64,000 bases of DNA from Arthrobacter pascens (lineage in GTDB: Bacteria; Actinomycetota; Actinomycetes; Actinomycetales; Micrococcaceae), in the NCBI RefSeq assembly GCF_030816475.1, contig NZ_JAUSXF010000001.1, positions 1,550,001 through 1,614,000 on the forward strand, in the 5' to 3' direction. Below, one piece after another: positions 52,676 through 63,289 of the stretch. The notes under the pieces were generated by a model. It saw nothing but the letters and a program-made list of their open reading frames with translations, ran no database searches and was not told where the DNA came from. Every line of letters begins with the position of its first letter. Within the stretch, counting starts at the first letter, position 1. The position numbers were made by a program, and so were the translations under genes.

Positions 52676-54052
52676 ATGGAACTCACCGCAGGTCTCGTTT
52701 GGCTCCTGGTCGCCTCAGCACTCGTGCTGTTCATGACCCCGGGCCTGGCATTCTTCTACGGCGGCATGACTCGCGCCAAATCAGCTCTGAACATGATGAT
52801 GATGAGCTTCGTCGCCATAGGAACCGTCGGCATCATGTGGGTCCTGTGGGGCGCCTCGATGGCCACGAGCAACGAAGACAACTTCTTCCAGATCTTCGCG
52901 AACCCGTTCAGCCACTTCGGGCTGCACAACTTCACGGACCCCGCTGATCTGCTCAAGGTGGGCTACGCCGCCACCTTCGCCATCATCACCGTGGCACTGA
53001 TCTCGGGTGCGGTCGCCGACCGTGCGAAGTTCTCGGCCTGGGTCATCTTCACGCCCATCTGGGCCACCCTCGTTTACGCGCCGCTGGCCTTCATGGTCTG
53101 GGGCGGAGGACTCTTCTCCAAGGATGGCTGGTTCGGCCAGACCTTTGCTCCGGTGATCGACTTCGCCGGCGGCACCGTGGTCCACATCAATGCCGGCGTG
53201 GCCGGCCTCATCCTGGTCCTGATCATCGGCAACCGCAAGGGCTTCGGAAAAGACCCGAACCACCGCCCGCACAACATCCCGTTCGTCATGCTTGGTGCTG
53301 CAATCCTCTGGTTCGGCTGGTTCGGGTTCAACGCCGGAGCCGCAGCGACGGTTGAGCAGGCCGGCCTCATTTGGATCAACACCCTCGCAGCCCCCGCCGC
53401 CGCCATGCTCGGCTGGCTCGCTGTCGAACGCTTCCGTGACGGCCACCCCACCTCGCTGGGTGCCGCCTCAGGTGTGGTCGCCGGCCTGGTCGCGATCACC
53501 CCCGCCTGCGCCAACGTTTCCCCGCTGGGCGCCATTGCCCTCGGTGTCGTCGCAGGCGTTGCATCTGCCCTCGCTGTGGGCCTCAAGTTCAAGTTCGGTT
53601 ACGACGACTCCCTGGATGTCGTCGGTGTCCACCTTGTCTCCGGTGTCGTCGGTACAGTCGCAATCGGCGTCCTGGCCACCCCGACCCAGGGAACGGCCGG
53701 TCTGTTCTATGGCGGAGGCACCAGCCAGCTCGTCGCCCAGACCTTGGCGGCACTGCTGTCCATCATCTTCACGGCTGTGATGACCTTCATCATCGCCTAC
53801 CCCATCCACAAGACCATGGGCTTCCGCGTTTCGCAGGAGCAGGAGGCCGTGGGTGTTGACCTGAGCCTGCACGCTGAAACGGCCTACGAGTTTGGTGTCG
53901 GCGGCCATGGCGGAAGCTTCCAGCCGCTGCACGAACTGATCACGGGCAAGGGATTCTCCGAGGACGGCGTTCCCGCCGGTAGCAGGACTGGTGCCGGGAC
54001 CGACGCCAAGAGCACCGAGTCGGCAACGGGCAAGGAAAGCGTGGGCGCATGA
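52676..54052 (+). CDS. amt: Ammonium transporter
   Basis: The 458-aa Amt protein is a trimeric membrane channel that imports ammonium. Family marks are LVWLLVASALVLFMTPGLAF at the N-terminus, FFYGGMTRAKSALNMMMMS, the pore histidines in DFAGGTVVHINAGVAGLI and VGVHLVSGVVGTV, and WFGWFGFNAGAA. The C-terminal tail ends in a Ser/Thr-rich stretch. GAGAGG lies 9 bp before the ATG. Its stop overlaps the PII gene by 4 bp (ATGA), so transporter and regulator are co-translated. Confidence 0.96.
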   Translation: MELTAGLVWLLVASALVLFMTPGLAFFYGGMTRAKSALNMMMMSFVAIGTVGIMWVLWGASMATSNEDNFFQIFANPFSHFGLHNFTDPADLLKVGYAATFAIITVALISGAVADRAKFSAWVIFTPIWATLVYAPLAFMVWGGGLFSKDGWFGQTFAPVIDFAGGTVVHINAGVAGLILVLIIGNRKGFGKDPNHRPHNIPFVMLGAAILWFGWFGFNAGAAATVEQAGLIWINTLAAPAAAMLGWLAVERFRDGHPTSLGAASGVVAGLVAITPACANVSPLGAIALGVVAGVASALAVGLKFKFGYDDSLDVVGVHLVSGVVGTVAIGVLATPTQGTAGLFYGGGTSQLVAQTLAALLSIIFTAVMTFIIAYPIHKTMGFRVSQEQEAVGVDLSLHAETAYEFGVGGHGGSFQPLHELITGKGFSEDGVPAGSRTGAGTDAKSTESATGKESVGA

Positions 54053-54387
54053 AACTGATTACAGCAATCGTCAGGCCGGAGAAGCTCGAGTCGATCCGGG
54101 AAGGCCTGGAGGCATATGGCGTCCAGGGACTGACGGTCAGCGCGGCCAGCGGCTACGGCCGGCAGCGCGGGTACACGGAGGTTTACCGCGGAGCTGAATA
54201 CAACGTGGACCTCCTGCCCAAGATCCGGGTAGAGGTGCTGGCCACCGACGAGCAGGCAGATGACATCCTCGACGTCATCATCGCCAGCTCCAACACCGGA
54301 CGTGCAGGCGACGGCAAAGTCTGGACCGTGGATGTTTTTGAAGCGGTCAGGGTCCGCACCGGCGAACGCGGCGTAGCGGCAATCTAG
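54049..54387 (+). CDS. glnK: Nitrogen regulatory protein P-II (GlnK-type)
   Basis: The 112-aa PII signal protein binds ATP/ADP and 2-oxoglutarate and blocks Amt when nitrogen is plentiful. The T-loop reads GRQRGYTEVYRGAEYNVD, and Tyr51 (in GAEY) is the residue modified by uridylylation or adenylylation in homologues. The C-loop GRAGDGKVWTVDVFEAVRV is complete. It is coupled to amt by a 4-bp overlap, the usual arrangement for the GlnK that controls Amt. No glnD/glnE is in the window. Confidence 0.95.
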   Translation: MKLITAIVRPEKLESIREGLEAYGVQGLTVSAASGYGRQRGYTEVYRGAEYNVDLLPKIRVEVLATDEQADDILDVIIASSNTGRAGDGKVWTVDVFEAVRVRTGERGVAAI

Positions 54388-54406
54388 AGCCGGCAGCACG
54401 CGCCGG

Positions 54407-54460
54407 AGGCAAAGAACAGCAGGCAAAGAACAGCAGGCAAAGACCAGCAGGCAAAGACCC
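54407..54460 (+). repeat. 14-bp tandem repeat, about 3.9 copies
   Basis: AGGCAAAGAACAGC occurs at 54407-54420 and again at 54421-54434, then with a single change (AGGCAAAGACCAGC) at 54435-54448, with a partial fourth unit to 54460. It lies directly before a strong terminator hairpin. Confidence 0.9.
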
Positions 54461-54461
54461 A

Positions 54462-54504
54462 AAAGTGCGGGCAGGAAACCTTCCAGGTTTCCTGCCCGCA
54501 CTTT
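54462..54504. terminator. Strong bidirectional terminator between amt-glnK and the glucose-6-phosphate dehydrogenase gene
   Basis: AAAGTGCGGGCAGGAAACC (54462-54480) pairs perfectly with GGTTTCCTGCCCGCACTTT (54486-54504) around a 5-base loop. The stem is 19 bp, with the A-runs and T-runs at the base that make it work in both directions. It serves two convergent transcripts. Confidence 0.9.
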
Positions 54505-54526
54505 CTGCTTTCAGCCCTTGCCTGCA

Positions 54527-55924
54527 TTACTCAGCGGAGGACTCGGACCACCGGTCCGGACCGGACGAACCGGCGTCGTACTCCTCAAGCGGGACGGCAT
54601 CCCGCGACCAGGCCTTGAGGACCGGTTCAACAATCCGCCAGCAGTCCTCGGCGGTGTCGCCTCGGACCGACAGCAGGGGATCGCCGGTGAGGACGCCTTC
54701 CAGCACTTCGCCGTACGGCAACAGGTCGGAGGCGTTCAGCTGGGCATTAAGCGTGGTGCGGTCAAGGCTGAAGATGTCACCGGGACCGTTCACATCGACG
54801 TCGAGCTCCAGCGTGTCCGGGCCGAAACCGATCCGGAGCTGGTTGGGAATGTCAACGCCGGTGAAACCCTTGGGCAGGTGCGGCACGGGCCTGAAGGTCA
54901 CCACGGCTACTTTCCGCTGGTCGCCCAGGGCCTTGCCGGACCGCAGGATGAAGGGCACGCCTTTCCACCGCCAGTTGTCGATGTCCACCCGGACTTCGGC
55001 AAGCGTTTCGGTGTTCCTGCCCGAGTCCACGCCTTCCTCGTTGACGTAGTCGGGGACTTGCCGGCCCTTGATGTTTCCGGCCGTGTAACGGGCGCGCCGG
55101 GTGCTGGTCTCGTAGGGTGCCTTGATGCTGCTGGCCCGGAGGACGGCTGCGATGGCATCGCGGAGGTCCCGCTCCCCGATGGTGGCGGGCGGTTCAATTG
55201 CCATCAGTGCCATGATCTGCAGGAGGTGGCTCTGGATCATGTCCCGCAGGGCACCGGCGCCGTCGTAATAGCGTGCGCGGCCTTCGAGGGCCAGATCCTC
55301 GTCGAAGATGATCTCCACTCTGGCGACATGCTCGCGGTTCCAGACAGGCTCCAGGAAGTTGTTGGCGAAGCGAAGTCCCAGGATGTTCAGGACGGTGGCC
55401 TTGCCCAGGAAGTGGTCCACGCGGTGGATATGGTCTTCCGGGACCAGGGTCAGGAGCGTCCGGTTGAGTTCCCGCGCTGACTCCTCACCGGAGCCGAACG
55501 GCTTCTCCATGACCAGCCGTGTCCCGTCCGGAACCTGGCCGGGGTGAAGTACCTCGCAGGCCTTCTGGCTGACATGCGGGGGCAGGGCGAAGTAGACGGC
55601 CACGGGACCCTCAAGCTCCGCCAGCAGGGCTGCGAGCGGGCCGTCAGCGGTGACATCCAGCTGGTGGTACACGGTGTCCTTCTCGACGGCGGCCAGGGCC
55701 TCCGCTCCGGCGGTGCCGGACGTTCCCGCGTCCGCGAACGCTGAGCGGACCCGGTCCCGCCACTCCTCGGGCGTCCAGGGATCGGATCCCGCGCCCACCA
55801 GTTTGAGGCCGGGGGCTCCGCCGGTTGCCACCAGCCGGGCGAGTCCGGGAAGCAGGAGCCGTCCTGTGAGGTCGCCGGAAGCGCCAAGAATCAGCAAGGT
55901 CTTTACAGTGGTTTGACTGGTCAC
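54527..55924 (-). CDS. Glucose-6-phosphate dehydrogenase
   Basis: The 465-aa enzyme oxidises glucose-6-phosphate with NAD(P)+ at the head of the pentose phosphate pathway. The cofactor motif is LILGASGDLTGRLLLPGL, followed by VMEKPFGSG, the active-site RVDHFLGKATVLNILGLRFA near residue 165 and GVPFILRSGKAL. It is not beside tal/tkt/opcA genes, so it may be a second, stand-alone zwf paralogue. The frame is open to 55987, but that would start within the promoter -35 box, so GTG 55924 is used; no clear ribosome-binding site is seen. Confidence 0.85.
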   Translation of the reverse strand: MTSQTTVKTLLILGASGDLTGRLLLPGLARLVATGGAPGLKLVGAGSDPWTPEEWRDRVRSAFADAGTSGTAGAEALAAVEKDTVYHQLDVTADGPLAALLAELEGPVAVYFALPPHVSQKACEVLHPGQVPDGTRLVMEKPFGSGEESARELNRTLLTLVPEDHIHRVDHFLGKATVLNILGLRFANNFLEPVWNREHVARVEIIFDEDLALEGRARYYDGAGALRDMIQSHLLQIMALMAIEPPATIGERDLRDAIAAVLRASSIKAPYETSTRRARYTAGNIKGRQVPDYVNEEGVDSGRNTETLAEVRVDIDNWRWKGVPFILRSGKALGDQRKVAVVTFRPVPHLPKGFTGVDIPNQLRIGFGPDTLELDVDVNGPGDIFSLDRTTLNAQLNASDLLPYGEVLEGVLTGDPLLSVRGDTAEDCWRIVEPVLKAWSRDAVPLEEYDAGSSGPDRWSESSAE

Positions 55925-55959
55925 CGTGCCAGCATGCCATCTTGCAGGCCCGTCTTGGT

Positions 55960-55987
55960 ACCCTAGATAGTCGAGTCCCGTTGTCAA
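55960..55987 (-). promoter_or_regulatory. Sigma-70-type promoter for the glucose-6-phosphate dehydrogenase gene
   Basis: On the minus strand TTGACA (55987-55982) and TAGGGT (55965-55960) are 16 bp apart. A transcript starting a few bases downstream would have a leader of about 30 bases before GTG 55924. The -35 matches the consensus exactly. Confidence 0.6.
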
Positions 55988-56074
55988 GGCAGTTGGCGTT
56001 TGTCAGCAACAGCCAAGACGCTGGTGTGCCGAAGGGCCGCCATCCGTAGATCCACTGAAAGAAGTGCACGGCGC

Positions 56075-57661
56075 GTGTTCAATTCACTCTCTGACCGGTT
56101 GACAGCAACCTTCAAGAATCTCCGTGGCAAGGGCCGCCTGACCGAGGCCGACGTCGATGCCACCGTCCGTGAGATCCGTCGCGCCCTCCTGGATGCTGAC
56201 GTCGCCGTATCGGTGGTCCGCGAATTCACGGGCCGCGTGCGTGAACGTGCCCTGGGCGCAGAGGTCTCGGGGGCGCTGAACCCGAGCCAGCAGATCGTCA
56301 AAATCGTCAACGAGGAACTCGTCGAAATCCTCGGCGGTGAGACCCGGCGCATCCGGCTGGCCAAGACCGGGCCCACCATCATCATGCTTGCCGGCCTCCA
56401 GGGCGCCGGCAAGACCACCCTCGCCGGCAAGCTGTCCAAGTGGCTGAAGTCCCAGGGCCACAGCCCCATCCTGGTAGCCTGCGACCTCCAGCGCCCCAAC
56501 GCCGTCACCCAGCTCCAGGTCGTGGGCAAGCGCGCAGGCGTGCCGGTCTTCGCCCCGCACCCCGGCGCCACATCCGAACTCGACCATCCTGCCGGCGATC
56601 CTGTCGCCGTCGCCCGCGCCGGGGTTGAGGAGGCACGCCAGAAGCTCCACGACGTCGTCATCGTGGACACCGCCGGCCGACTCGGTGTGGACGCCGAGAT
56701 GATGGAGCAGGCGCGGCAGATCCGCCGGGCCATCGTGCCCAATGAAGTGCTGTTCGTGATCGACTCGATGATCGGCCAGGACGCCGTCAACACGGCCCTC
56801 GCGTTTGATGAGGGAGTCAACTTCACCGGTATCGTGCTGTCAAAGCTCGACGGCGACGCCCGGGGCGGGGCTGCGCTTTCCGTTGCGTCTGTGACCGGCA
56901 AGCCCGTGATGTTTGCTTCCACCGGCGAAGGCGTTGACGACTTCGAGCTCTTCCACCCGGATCGGATGGCTTCACGCATCCTGGACATGGGCGATGTCCT
57001 CACCCTGATCGAGCAGGCCGAGAAGAACTGGGACAAGGACGAAGCAGCCCGGATGGCGAAGAAGTTCGCTGACCAGGAAGACTTCACCCTGGACGACTTC
57101 CTCGCCCAGATGCAGCAGATCCGCAACATGGGTTCCATGAAAAAGATGCTGATGATGATGCCGGGCGCGCAAAACATCCGCCAGCAGCTTGAGCAGTTCG
57201 ACGAACGCGAGATCGACCGCGTGGAGGCCATCGTCCGGTCCATGACGCCGCATGAGCGCGTTGCTCCCAAGATCATCAACGGCTCCCGGCGTGCACGCAT
57301 TGCCCGCGGATCGGGTGTTCACGTCTCCGAGGTCAACGGCCTGCTGGAACGCTTCGCGCAGGCCCAGAAGATGATGAAGAAGATGGCTCAGGGCGGCGGC
57401 ATGCCTGGAATCCCGGGCATGCCGGGTATGGGCGGTCCTGGTGGCGGCAACGGCCGGAAGGGCGCCAAGAACGCGCCGAAGAAGAAGGCCCGTTCGGGCA
57501 ACCCGGCCAAGGCCGCCCAGGAACTCCGGGAGGCTGAGGCCCGCCGCGCCGGCGCTGCCAAGGCACTTCCCACCGGTGCCGCCTTCGGCCAGCAGTCCGG
57601 TGACTTTGATCCTTCCGAGCTCAACCTGCCCAAGGGGTTCGACAAGTTCCTCGGCAAGTAG
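56075..57661 (+). CDS. ffh: Signal recognition particle protein Ffh
   Basis: The 528-aa SRP GTPase binds signal peptides with 4.5S RNA. The N domain (LSDRLTATFKNLRGKGRLTE) is followed by the G domain (GLQGAGKTTLAGKLS near 107, VIVDTAGRLGVDAEMMEQAR, VLSKLDGDARGG). The methionine-rich M domain follows (NMGSMKKMLMMMPG and GSGVHVSEVNGLLERF), with a Met/Gly tail MPGIPGMPGMGGPGGG. The start is GTG 56075 with GAAAGAAG upstream. Another in-frame start at 56000 adds residues not typical of Ffh. It diverges from the dehydrogenase gene over 150 bp. Confidence 0.95.
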   Translation: MFNSLSDRLTATFKNLRGKGRLTEADVDATVREIRRALLDADVAVSVVREFTGRVRERALGAEVSGALNPSQQIVKIVNEELVEILGGETRRIRLAKTGPTIIMLAGLQGAGKTTLAGKLSKWLKSQGHSPILVACDLQRPNAVTQLQVVGKRAGVPVFAPHPGATSELDHPAGDPVAVARAGVEEARQKLHDVVIVDTAGRLGVDAEMMEQARQIRRAIVPNEVLFVIDSMIGQDAVNTALAFDEGVNFTGIVLSKLDGDARGGAALSVASVTGKPVMFASTGEGVDDFELFHPDRMASRILDMGDVLTLIEQAEKNWDKDEAARMAKKFADQEDFTLDDFLAQMQQIRNMGSMKKMLMMMPGAQNIRQQLEQFDEREIDRVEAIVRSMTPHERVAPKIINGSRRARIARGSGVHVSEVNGLLERFAQAQKMMKKMAQGGGMPGIPGMPGMGGPGGGNGRKGAKNAPKKKARSGNPAKAAQELREAEARRAGAAKALPTGAAFGQQSGDFDPSELNLPKGFDKFLGK

Positions 57662-57696
57662 TCACCACGGTCGGAACCGTGGAATAGGGTTGGGTC

Positions 57697-58431
57697 ATGT
57701 TCAAGCAGAGGGTAGTGTTCGTCCACGGCGCCGGAAGCTTCGGCGCGGCGGCCTGGCCCCGCCAGCACGGGATGGCACTGGCTTATGACGCGCTGTTCCT
57801 GCGCCGGCACGGCTTTGACCCTGTGGCTGACCCCGCGGAATCCTCCTTCGCCGAAGATGCCGCGATCATCCTGCGCTCCCTGGCGGACGATGGCCGGGGG
57901 GCCGCCGGCGGTCACGTCGTCGCCCATTCCCAGGGCGCCATCTCGGCCATGATGGCCGCAGTCGAACGCCCCGACCTGGTGTTTTCCCTGACACTGGTGG
58001 AACCGGCCTGCCTGTCGCTGACGGCCGAGCTGCCGGCCACGGCGGCGCACCGCACCCTGATGCAGCCGCTCTTTGATGCCAGGCATCAGCTAGGCGATGA
58101 GGACTTCCAGCGGGAATTCCTCCGCCGCGTGTTCGCAGCGGTCCCGCATGAGCCCTCCACTCCGGAGGAAAAACGCTCGGCGCGGCGGCTGAGGCTGCAG
58201 TCCCCGCCCTGGGAGGCTCCGCTGCATATCGTCCCGGGCGTGCCCACCCTGGTCCTGACTGGGGGCTGGGAACCGCTGTACGAGGAAATCGCAGGCTACC
58301 TGCGCGAAACCGGTGCCCTGCACCGCGTTGCTGCGGGAGGGCACCGGCCCCAGGATACTGCCGAGGGCGACCGCGCCATCCGTTCCTTCATCGGCGAAGT
58401 CAGCCGCGGGCAGTCATCCCGGGCCTCCTGA
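57697..58431 (+). CDS. Alpha/beta hydrolase
   Basis: This 244-aa protein has the serine hydrolase fold: VVFVHGAGSFGAAAWPRQ near residues 6-23 (oxyanion HG), the nucleophile elbow VVAHSQGAISAMMA near 75, and a terminal catalytic His in VAAGGHRPQDTAEG near 214. The nucleophile motif is H-S-Q-G rather than the more common G-x-S-x-G. Substrate unknown. It follows ffh by 35 bp and is probably independent of it. Confidence 0.8.
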   Translation: MFKQRVVFVHGAGSFGAAAWPRQHGMALAYDALFLRRHGFDPVADPAESSFAEDAAIILRSLADDGRGAAGGHVVAHSQGAISAMMAAVERPDLVFSLTLVEPACLSLTAELPATAAHRTLMQPLFDARHQLGDEDFQREFLRRVFAAVPHEPSTPEEKRSARRLRLQSPPWEAPLHIVPGVPTLVLTGGWEPLYEEIAGYLRETGALHRVAAGGHRPQDTAEGDRAIRSFIGEVSRGQSSRAS

Positions 58432-58461
58432 CTCGCTTCTGCCGCGCCTGCCCGGGTCCCG

Positions 58462-60373
<1,912 letters not shown>

Positions 60374-60453
60374 GGTCAAGACGAAGCTATCACGGCACCG
60401 ACGGGAAAGTGACCTCCACAAGGGGCGGCCGAAACCCGGATTAGGCTGGCCCG

Positions 60454-61575
60454 ATGGGTGAAATCATCGAATTCAGCGGAACAGTCCTTGCCGGGCCGGA
60501 CCGGGAACGCCACGGAATGTGGTCGGTGGACGGCCGGCTGACCTTCCACCGTCCCGAGGCCACTCCGGACAGGATCCTGTCCGGCTGGGTGCTCCCGGGC
60601 TTTGCGGATGCCCATTGCCACATCGGCCTGGGGCCGCTCGGCGAGGTGGCCGATGAGGTAGCCGAAGAGCAGGCCCGCACCGACCTCAACGCCGGAACAC
60701 TCCTGGTCCGGGACGCCGGCGCGGCGAGTGACACCCGCTGGCTGCAGCAGCGTCCCGGAATGCCAAGGATCATCCGCGCAGGCAGGCACATCGCCCGCAC
60801 GCGCCGCTATCTGAAGAACTTTGCCATTGAAGTGGAACCGGACGGGCTGGTTGAGGCCGTCCGGAAACAGGCGCGGGCCGGCGACGGCTGGGTCAAGCTC
60901 GTGGGGGACTGGATCGACCGGGACATCGGCGACCTGGCGCCGTCCTTTCCAGCCGCCGTCGTGAAGGAAGCCGTGCAGGCGGCACACGACGAAGGGGCGC
61001 GGGTGACAGCCCACTGCTTCGCCGGGGAAACCCTGGACCAGATGCTGGATGCTGATATCGACTGCATTGAGCACGCAACAGGGCTGCTTCCCCGGCACGT
61101 TCCCCGGCTCGTGGAACAGGACGTCCCGATTGTCCCCACACTCATCAACATCGCCACCTTCCCGGACATTGCCCGCCAGGCTGAACCGAAGTTTCCCCGC
61201 TACGCCTCCCATATGCGTTCGCTCTGGGAACGACGGGAGGAGCGCGTGCTGGAAGCCTTTGAATCCGGGGTCCGCATTTACGCAGGCACCGACGCCGGAA
61301 GCGTGATCGGGCACGGCAGGATCGCGGATGAGATCCTTGCCTTGCACAGAGCCGGCCTGCCCACGGTTGCCGCCCTTGATGCCGCCTGCTGGGGCGCACG
61401 TGAATGGCTGCGCGCGGACGGCCTGGCGGAAGGCGCGCCGGCGGACGTTGTGCTCTGCCGCGAGGACCCGCGGAAGCTGTTGTCAACCGTTTCCAGGCTC
61501 CAGCACGTGGTGCTGGGCGGGCACCTGGTCCCGCCGGGGACCTCGAACCCGAATCGGCCTGGACACTTGGAATAA
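60454..61575 (+). CDS. Amidohydrolase family protein
   Basis: This 373-aa metal-dependent hydrolase has the TIM-barrel amidohydrolase signatures: LPGFADAHCHIGLGPLGEVA near residue 47 (metal His-x-His), RVTAHCFAGETLDQML near 185, ECIEHA-like DCIEHATGLL, and IYAGTDAGSVIGHGRI near 275 (Asp). It ends with a C-terminal beta strand segment (PADVVLCREDPRKLL) as in imidazolonepropionase- or prolidase-like enzymes. Substrate unknown. The first ATG lies 80 bp from the riboswitch, divergent to thiC. Confidence 0.82.
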   Translation: MGEIIEFSGTVLAGPDRERHGMWSVDGRLTFHRPEATPDRILSGWVLPGFADAHCHIGLGPLGEVADEVAEEQARTDLNAGTLLVRDAGAASDTRWLQQRPGMPRIIRAGRHIARTRRYLKNFAIEVEPDGLVEAVRKQARAGDGWVKLVGDWIDRDIGDLAPSFPAAVVKEAVQAAHDEGARVTAHCFAGETLDQMLDADIDCIEHATGLLPRHVPRLVEQDVPIVPTLINIATFPDIARQAEPKFPRYASHMRSLWERREERVLEAFESGVRIYAGTDAGSVIGHGRIADEILALHRAGLPTVAALDAACWGAREWLRADGLAEGAPADVVLCREDPRKLLSTVSRLQHVVLGGHLVPPGTSNPNRPGHLE

Positions 61576-61576
61576 A

Positions 61577-61604
61577 TTGAAGCTTCAACTACTTTTATAA
61601 GTAG
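61577..61604. promoter_or_regulatory. Two palindromes upstream of the VOC gene, possible operator
   Basis: TTGAAGCTTCAA (61577-61588) is a perfect 12-bp palindrome, followed immediately by CTACTT-TTAT-AAGTAG (61589-61604) with perfect 6-bp arms. They lie 40-70 bp before the VOC protein's ATG in an otherwise G+C-rich region. The second resembles sites of MarR-type quinone/catechol regulators. No regulator gene is adjacent. Confidence 0.4.
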
Positions 61605-61644
61605 AGGCCTCGAACCAAGAAGGCCACTGGACCGGGAGCGTTCA

Positions 61645-62520
61645 ATGACTGCAGGACCCAACAGCCAGGATCTTCTTCCTGCCGGACTCACCATGGGCAC
61701 GGTGATGCTCAAGGTGGGTGACATGAAACTGATGACCGACTACTACCAGCGGGCGCTGGGGCTGGAGATCGTTGCCGAGCAGGACGGCGGCCTCTACTTT
61801 GGCAGGCTCGGCAGGCCCTTGGTCCACCTGGCGCCGGCCACCGGGCTTAGCCTCCCAGGCAGGGGTGAAGCCGGGCTCTTCCACACCGCCCTGCTGTTTG
61901 AGGACCAGGCGTCGCTGGCTGCCACCGTTGCCACCGCCGCACAGTATGAGCCGAGGTCGTTCACCGGCAGTGCCGACCACCTCGTGAGCGAGGCGTTCTA
62001 CTTCACGGACCCGGAAGGCAACGGGGTCGAGCTGTACTATGACCGTCCGCGGGAACGCTGGTCGTGGAACGGCAAGGATGTGGTGATGGACAGCCTGGCG
62101 CTGCCGCCCCAGCGCTACCTGGAGGAGCATCTGACCCAGGAGTCTGTGGACGGCCAGCGGGGGAGCGAAGCAGGCGTGGGCCACGTCCATCTGCAGGTGG
62201 GTGACGTACAGTCCGCCCATGACTTCTACGTGCGCACGCTGGGATTTGAAAAGACCGCGGGCTGGCACGGGCAGGCGCTGTTCGTTTCGGCCGGGCGCTA
62301 CCACCATCACATGGCCATGAATGTGTGGAACAGCCGCGGCGCAGGTCCCCGCAAGGACACGCTCGGACTGGGCGAGGTGCTCATCGAAGTCCCCGTCGGT
62401 GACGACGTCGGCGCGCTCGCCGACCGCCTGAAGGTCGCCGGAGTTCCGGCGCACCACACCGGTGCCGAGCTGCGTTTCGAGGATCCCTGGCGCAACCGCA
62501 TCCGTGTCGCTGCCCGCTGA
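61645..62520 (+). CDS. Two-domain VOC family protein (catechol 2,3-dioxygenase/CatE-like)
   Basis: This 291-aa protein has two vicinal-oxygen-chelate domains. The first begins MGTVMLKVGDMKLMTDYYQRA and the second VGHVHLQVGDVQSAHDFYVR, each with the metal-binding His/Glu layout (GVELYYDRPRERWSW and FVSAGRYHHHMAMNVWNSRG). The overall arrangement matches CatE-type catechol 2,3-dioxygenases and related detoxification enzymes of Firmicutes and actinobacteria; whether it is a dioxygenase or a glyoxalase-like protein is open. The palindromes upstream would fit an inducible detoxification role. Confidence 0.78.
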   Translation: MTAGPNSQDLLPAGLTMGTVMLKVGDMKLMTDYYQRALGLEIVAEQDGGLYFGRLGRPLVHLAPATGLSLPGRGEAGLFHTALLFEDQASLAATVATAAQYEPRSFTGSADHLVSEAFYFTDPEGNGVELYYDRPRERWSWNGKDVVMDSLALPPQRYLEEHLTQESVDGQRGSEAGVGHVHLQVGDVQSAHDFYVRTLGFEKTAGWHGQALFVSAGRYHHHMAMNVWNSRGAGPRKDTLGLGEVLIEVPVGDDVGALADRLKVAGVPAHHTGAELRFEDPWRNRIRVAAR

Positions 62521-62623
62521 GCCAGTGCGGTTCCCCCGTGCGTTAGGCTGATTCCGAACGGCCGGGGCGGTCCTATTTGTCGCCTTTCAGCGCCGCACCG
62601 TCGACGGAATGAGGGCGATTCCC

Positions 62624-63073
62624 ATGGGCTTCACCGAAATCTTTGTTGCAACCCACGACGCCGCCTTGAAGCGCGCGGGCCTCCTGGACGAGGGAGGCTC
62701 ATCGGCGGGCTCGCCGTCAGGACAGGCCCTGCGGATTCCCGGAGTTAGTGATTTTGAAATCGAACAGCTGGGCGACCTCGCAGGGGCTGCCGTCCACGCC
62801 GGCGGTGCAGACTACGAACTTGCCATGGTGGACGTGGCGAGCGACTCGCTGCTGGGAGTTCCCCCCGCGATGGTCCGGGCGCTGGCCGAACTGCTCAGCT
62901 ACGAAACCGAGGGCGAAGGCAACGTGCTGGATGATGTGGCGGAGCGGTGGGCCGCCCAGGACGACATGCCTTTCGGAGCCGATGAAGCCCGGAAGTACGT
63001 GCAGCAGCTGGCTGAGCTGGCGGCCGGAATCGACGACGCGGAGCGCACCGGACTCTACGTCTGGTCCTCCTGA
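62624..63073 (+). CDS. Conserved small cytoplasmic protein, function unknown
   Basis: This 149-aa acidic protein has no motif I recognise. It is helix-rich (DFEIEQLGDLAGAAVHAGG, MVRALAELLSYETEGEG, ARKYVQQLAELAAGIDDAER) and ends in GLYVWSS. The start is ATG 62624 because GAGGGCG lies 7 bp upstream; an ATG 15 bp earlier is in frame but is not better placed. It stands between the VOC gene and rpsP and may be expressed alone. Confidence 0.6.
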   Translation: MGFTEIFVATHDAALKRAGLLDEGGSSAGSPSGQALRIPGVSDFEIEQLGDLAGAAVHAGGADYELAMVDVASDSLLGVPPAMVRALAELLSYETEGEGNVLDDVAERWAAQDDMPFGADEARKYVQQLAELAAGIDDAERTGLYVWSS

Positions 63074-63289
63074 GCCTCCGTACCGGTGTTGGCTGGCGTC
63101 GCCGCGAGGCCTGCGGCGCGTGTCAAGTCGAAATCCCGGCGCCGATCTGGCACAATAAACAGGTACTCGATCTGCGTGGCCCCTCTCTCCGCGTCCGGAT
63201 CCTGTCCTTCGAACCCTCAAGTATGGCCCGCCCCACGGGTGCAGAACGCCGGGTTCACCCCCTTTTCTGAAACAGGAGTGACCACAAAA

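Noticed and set aside
54407..54460. Direct repeats considered as a CRISPR array
   Set aside because: Units are 14 bp with no spacers and no cas genes are nearby.
55984..57300. 438-codon minus-strand frame opposite ffh
   Set aside because: Antisense to the conserved GTPase domain of Ffh, with no motif of its own.
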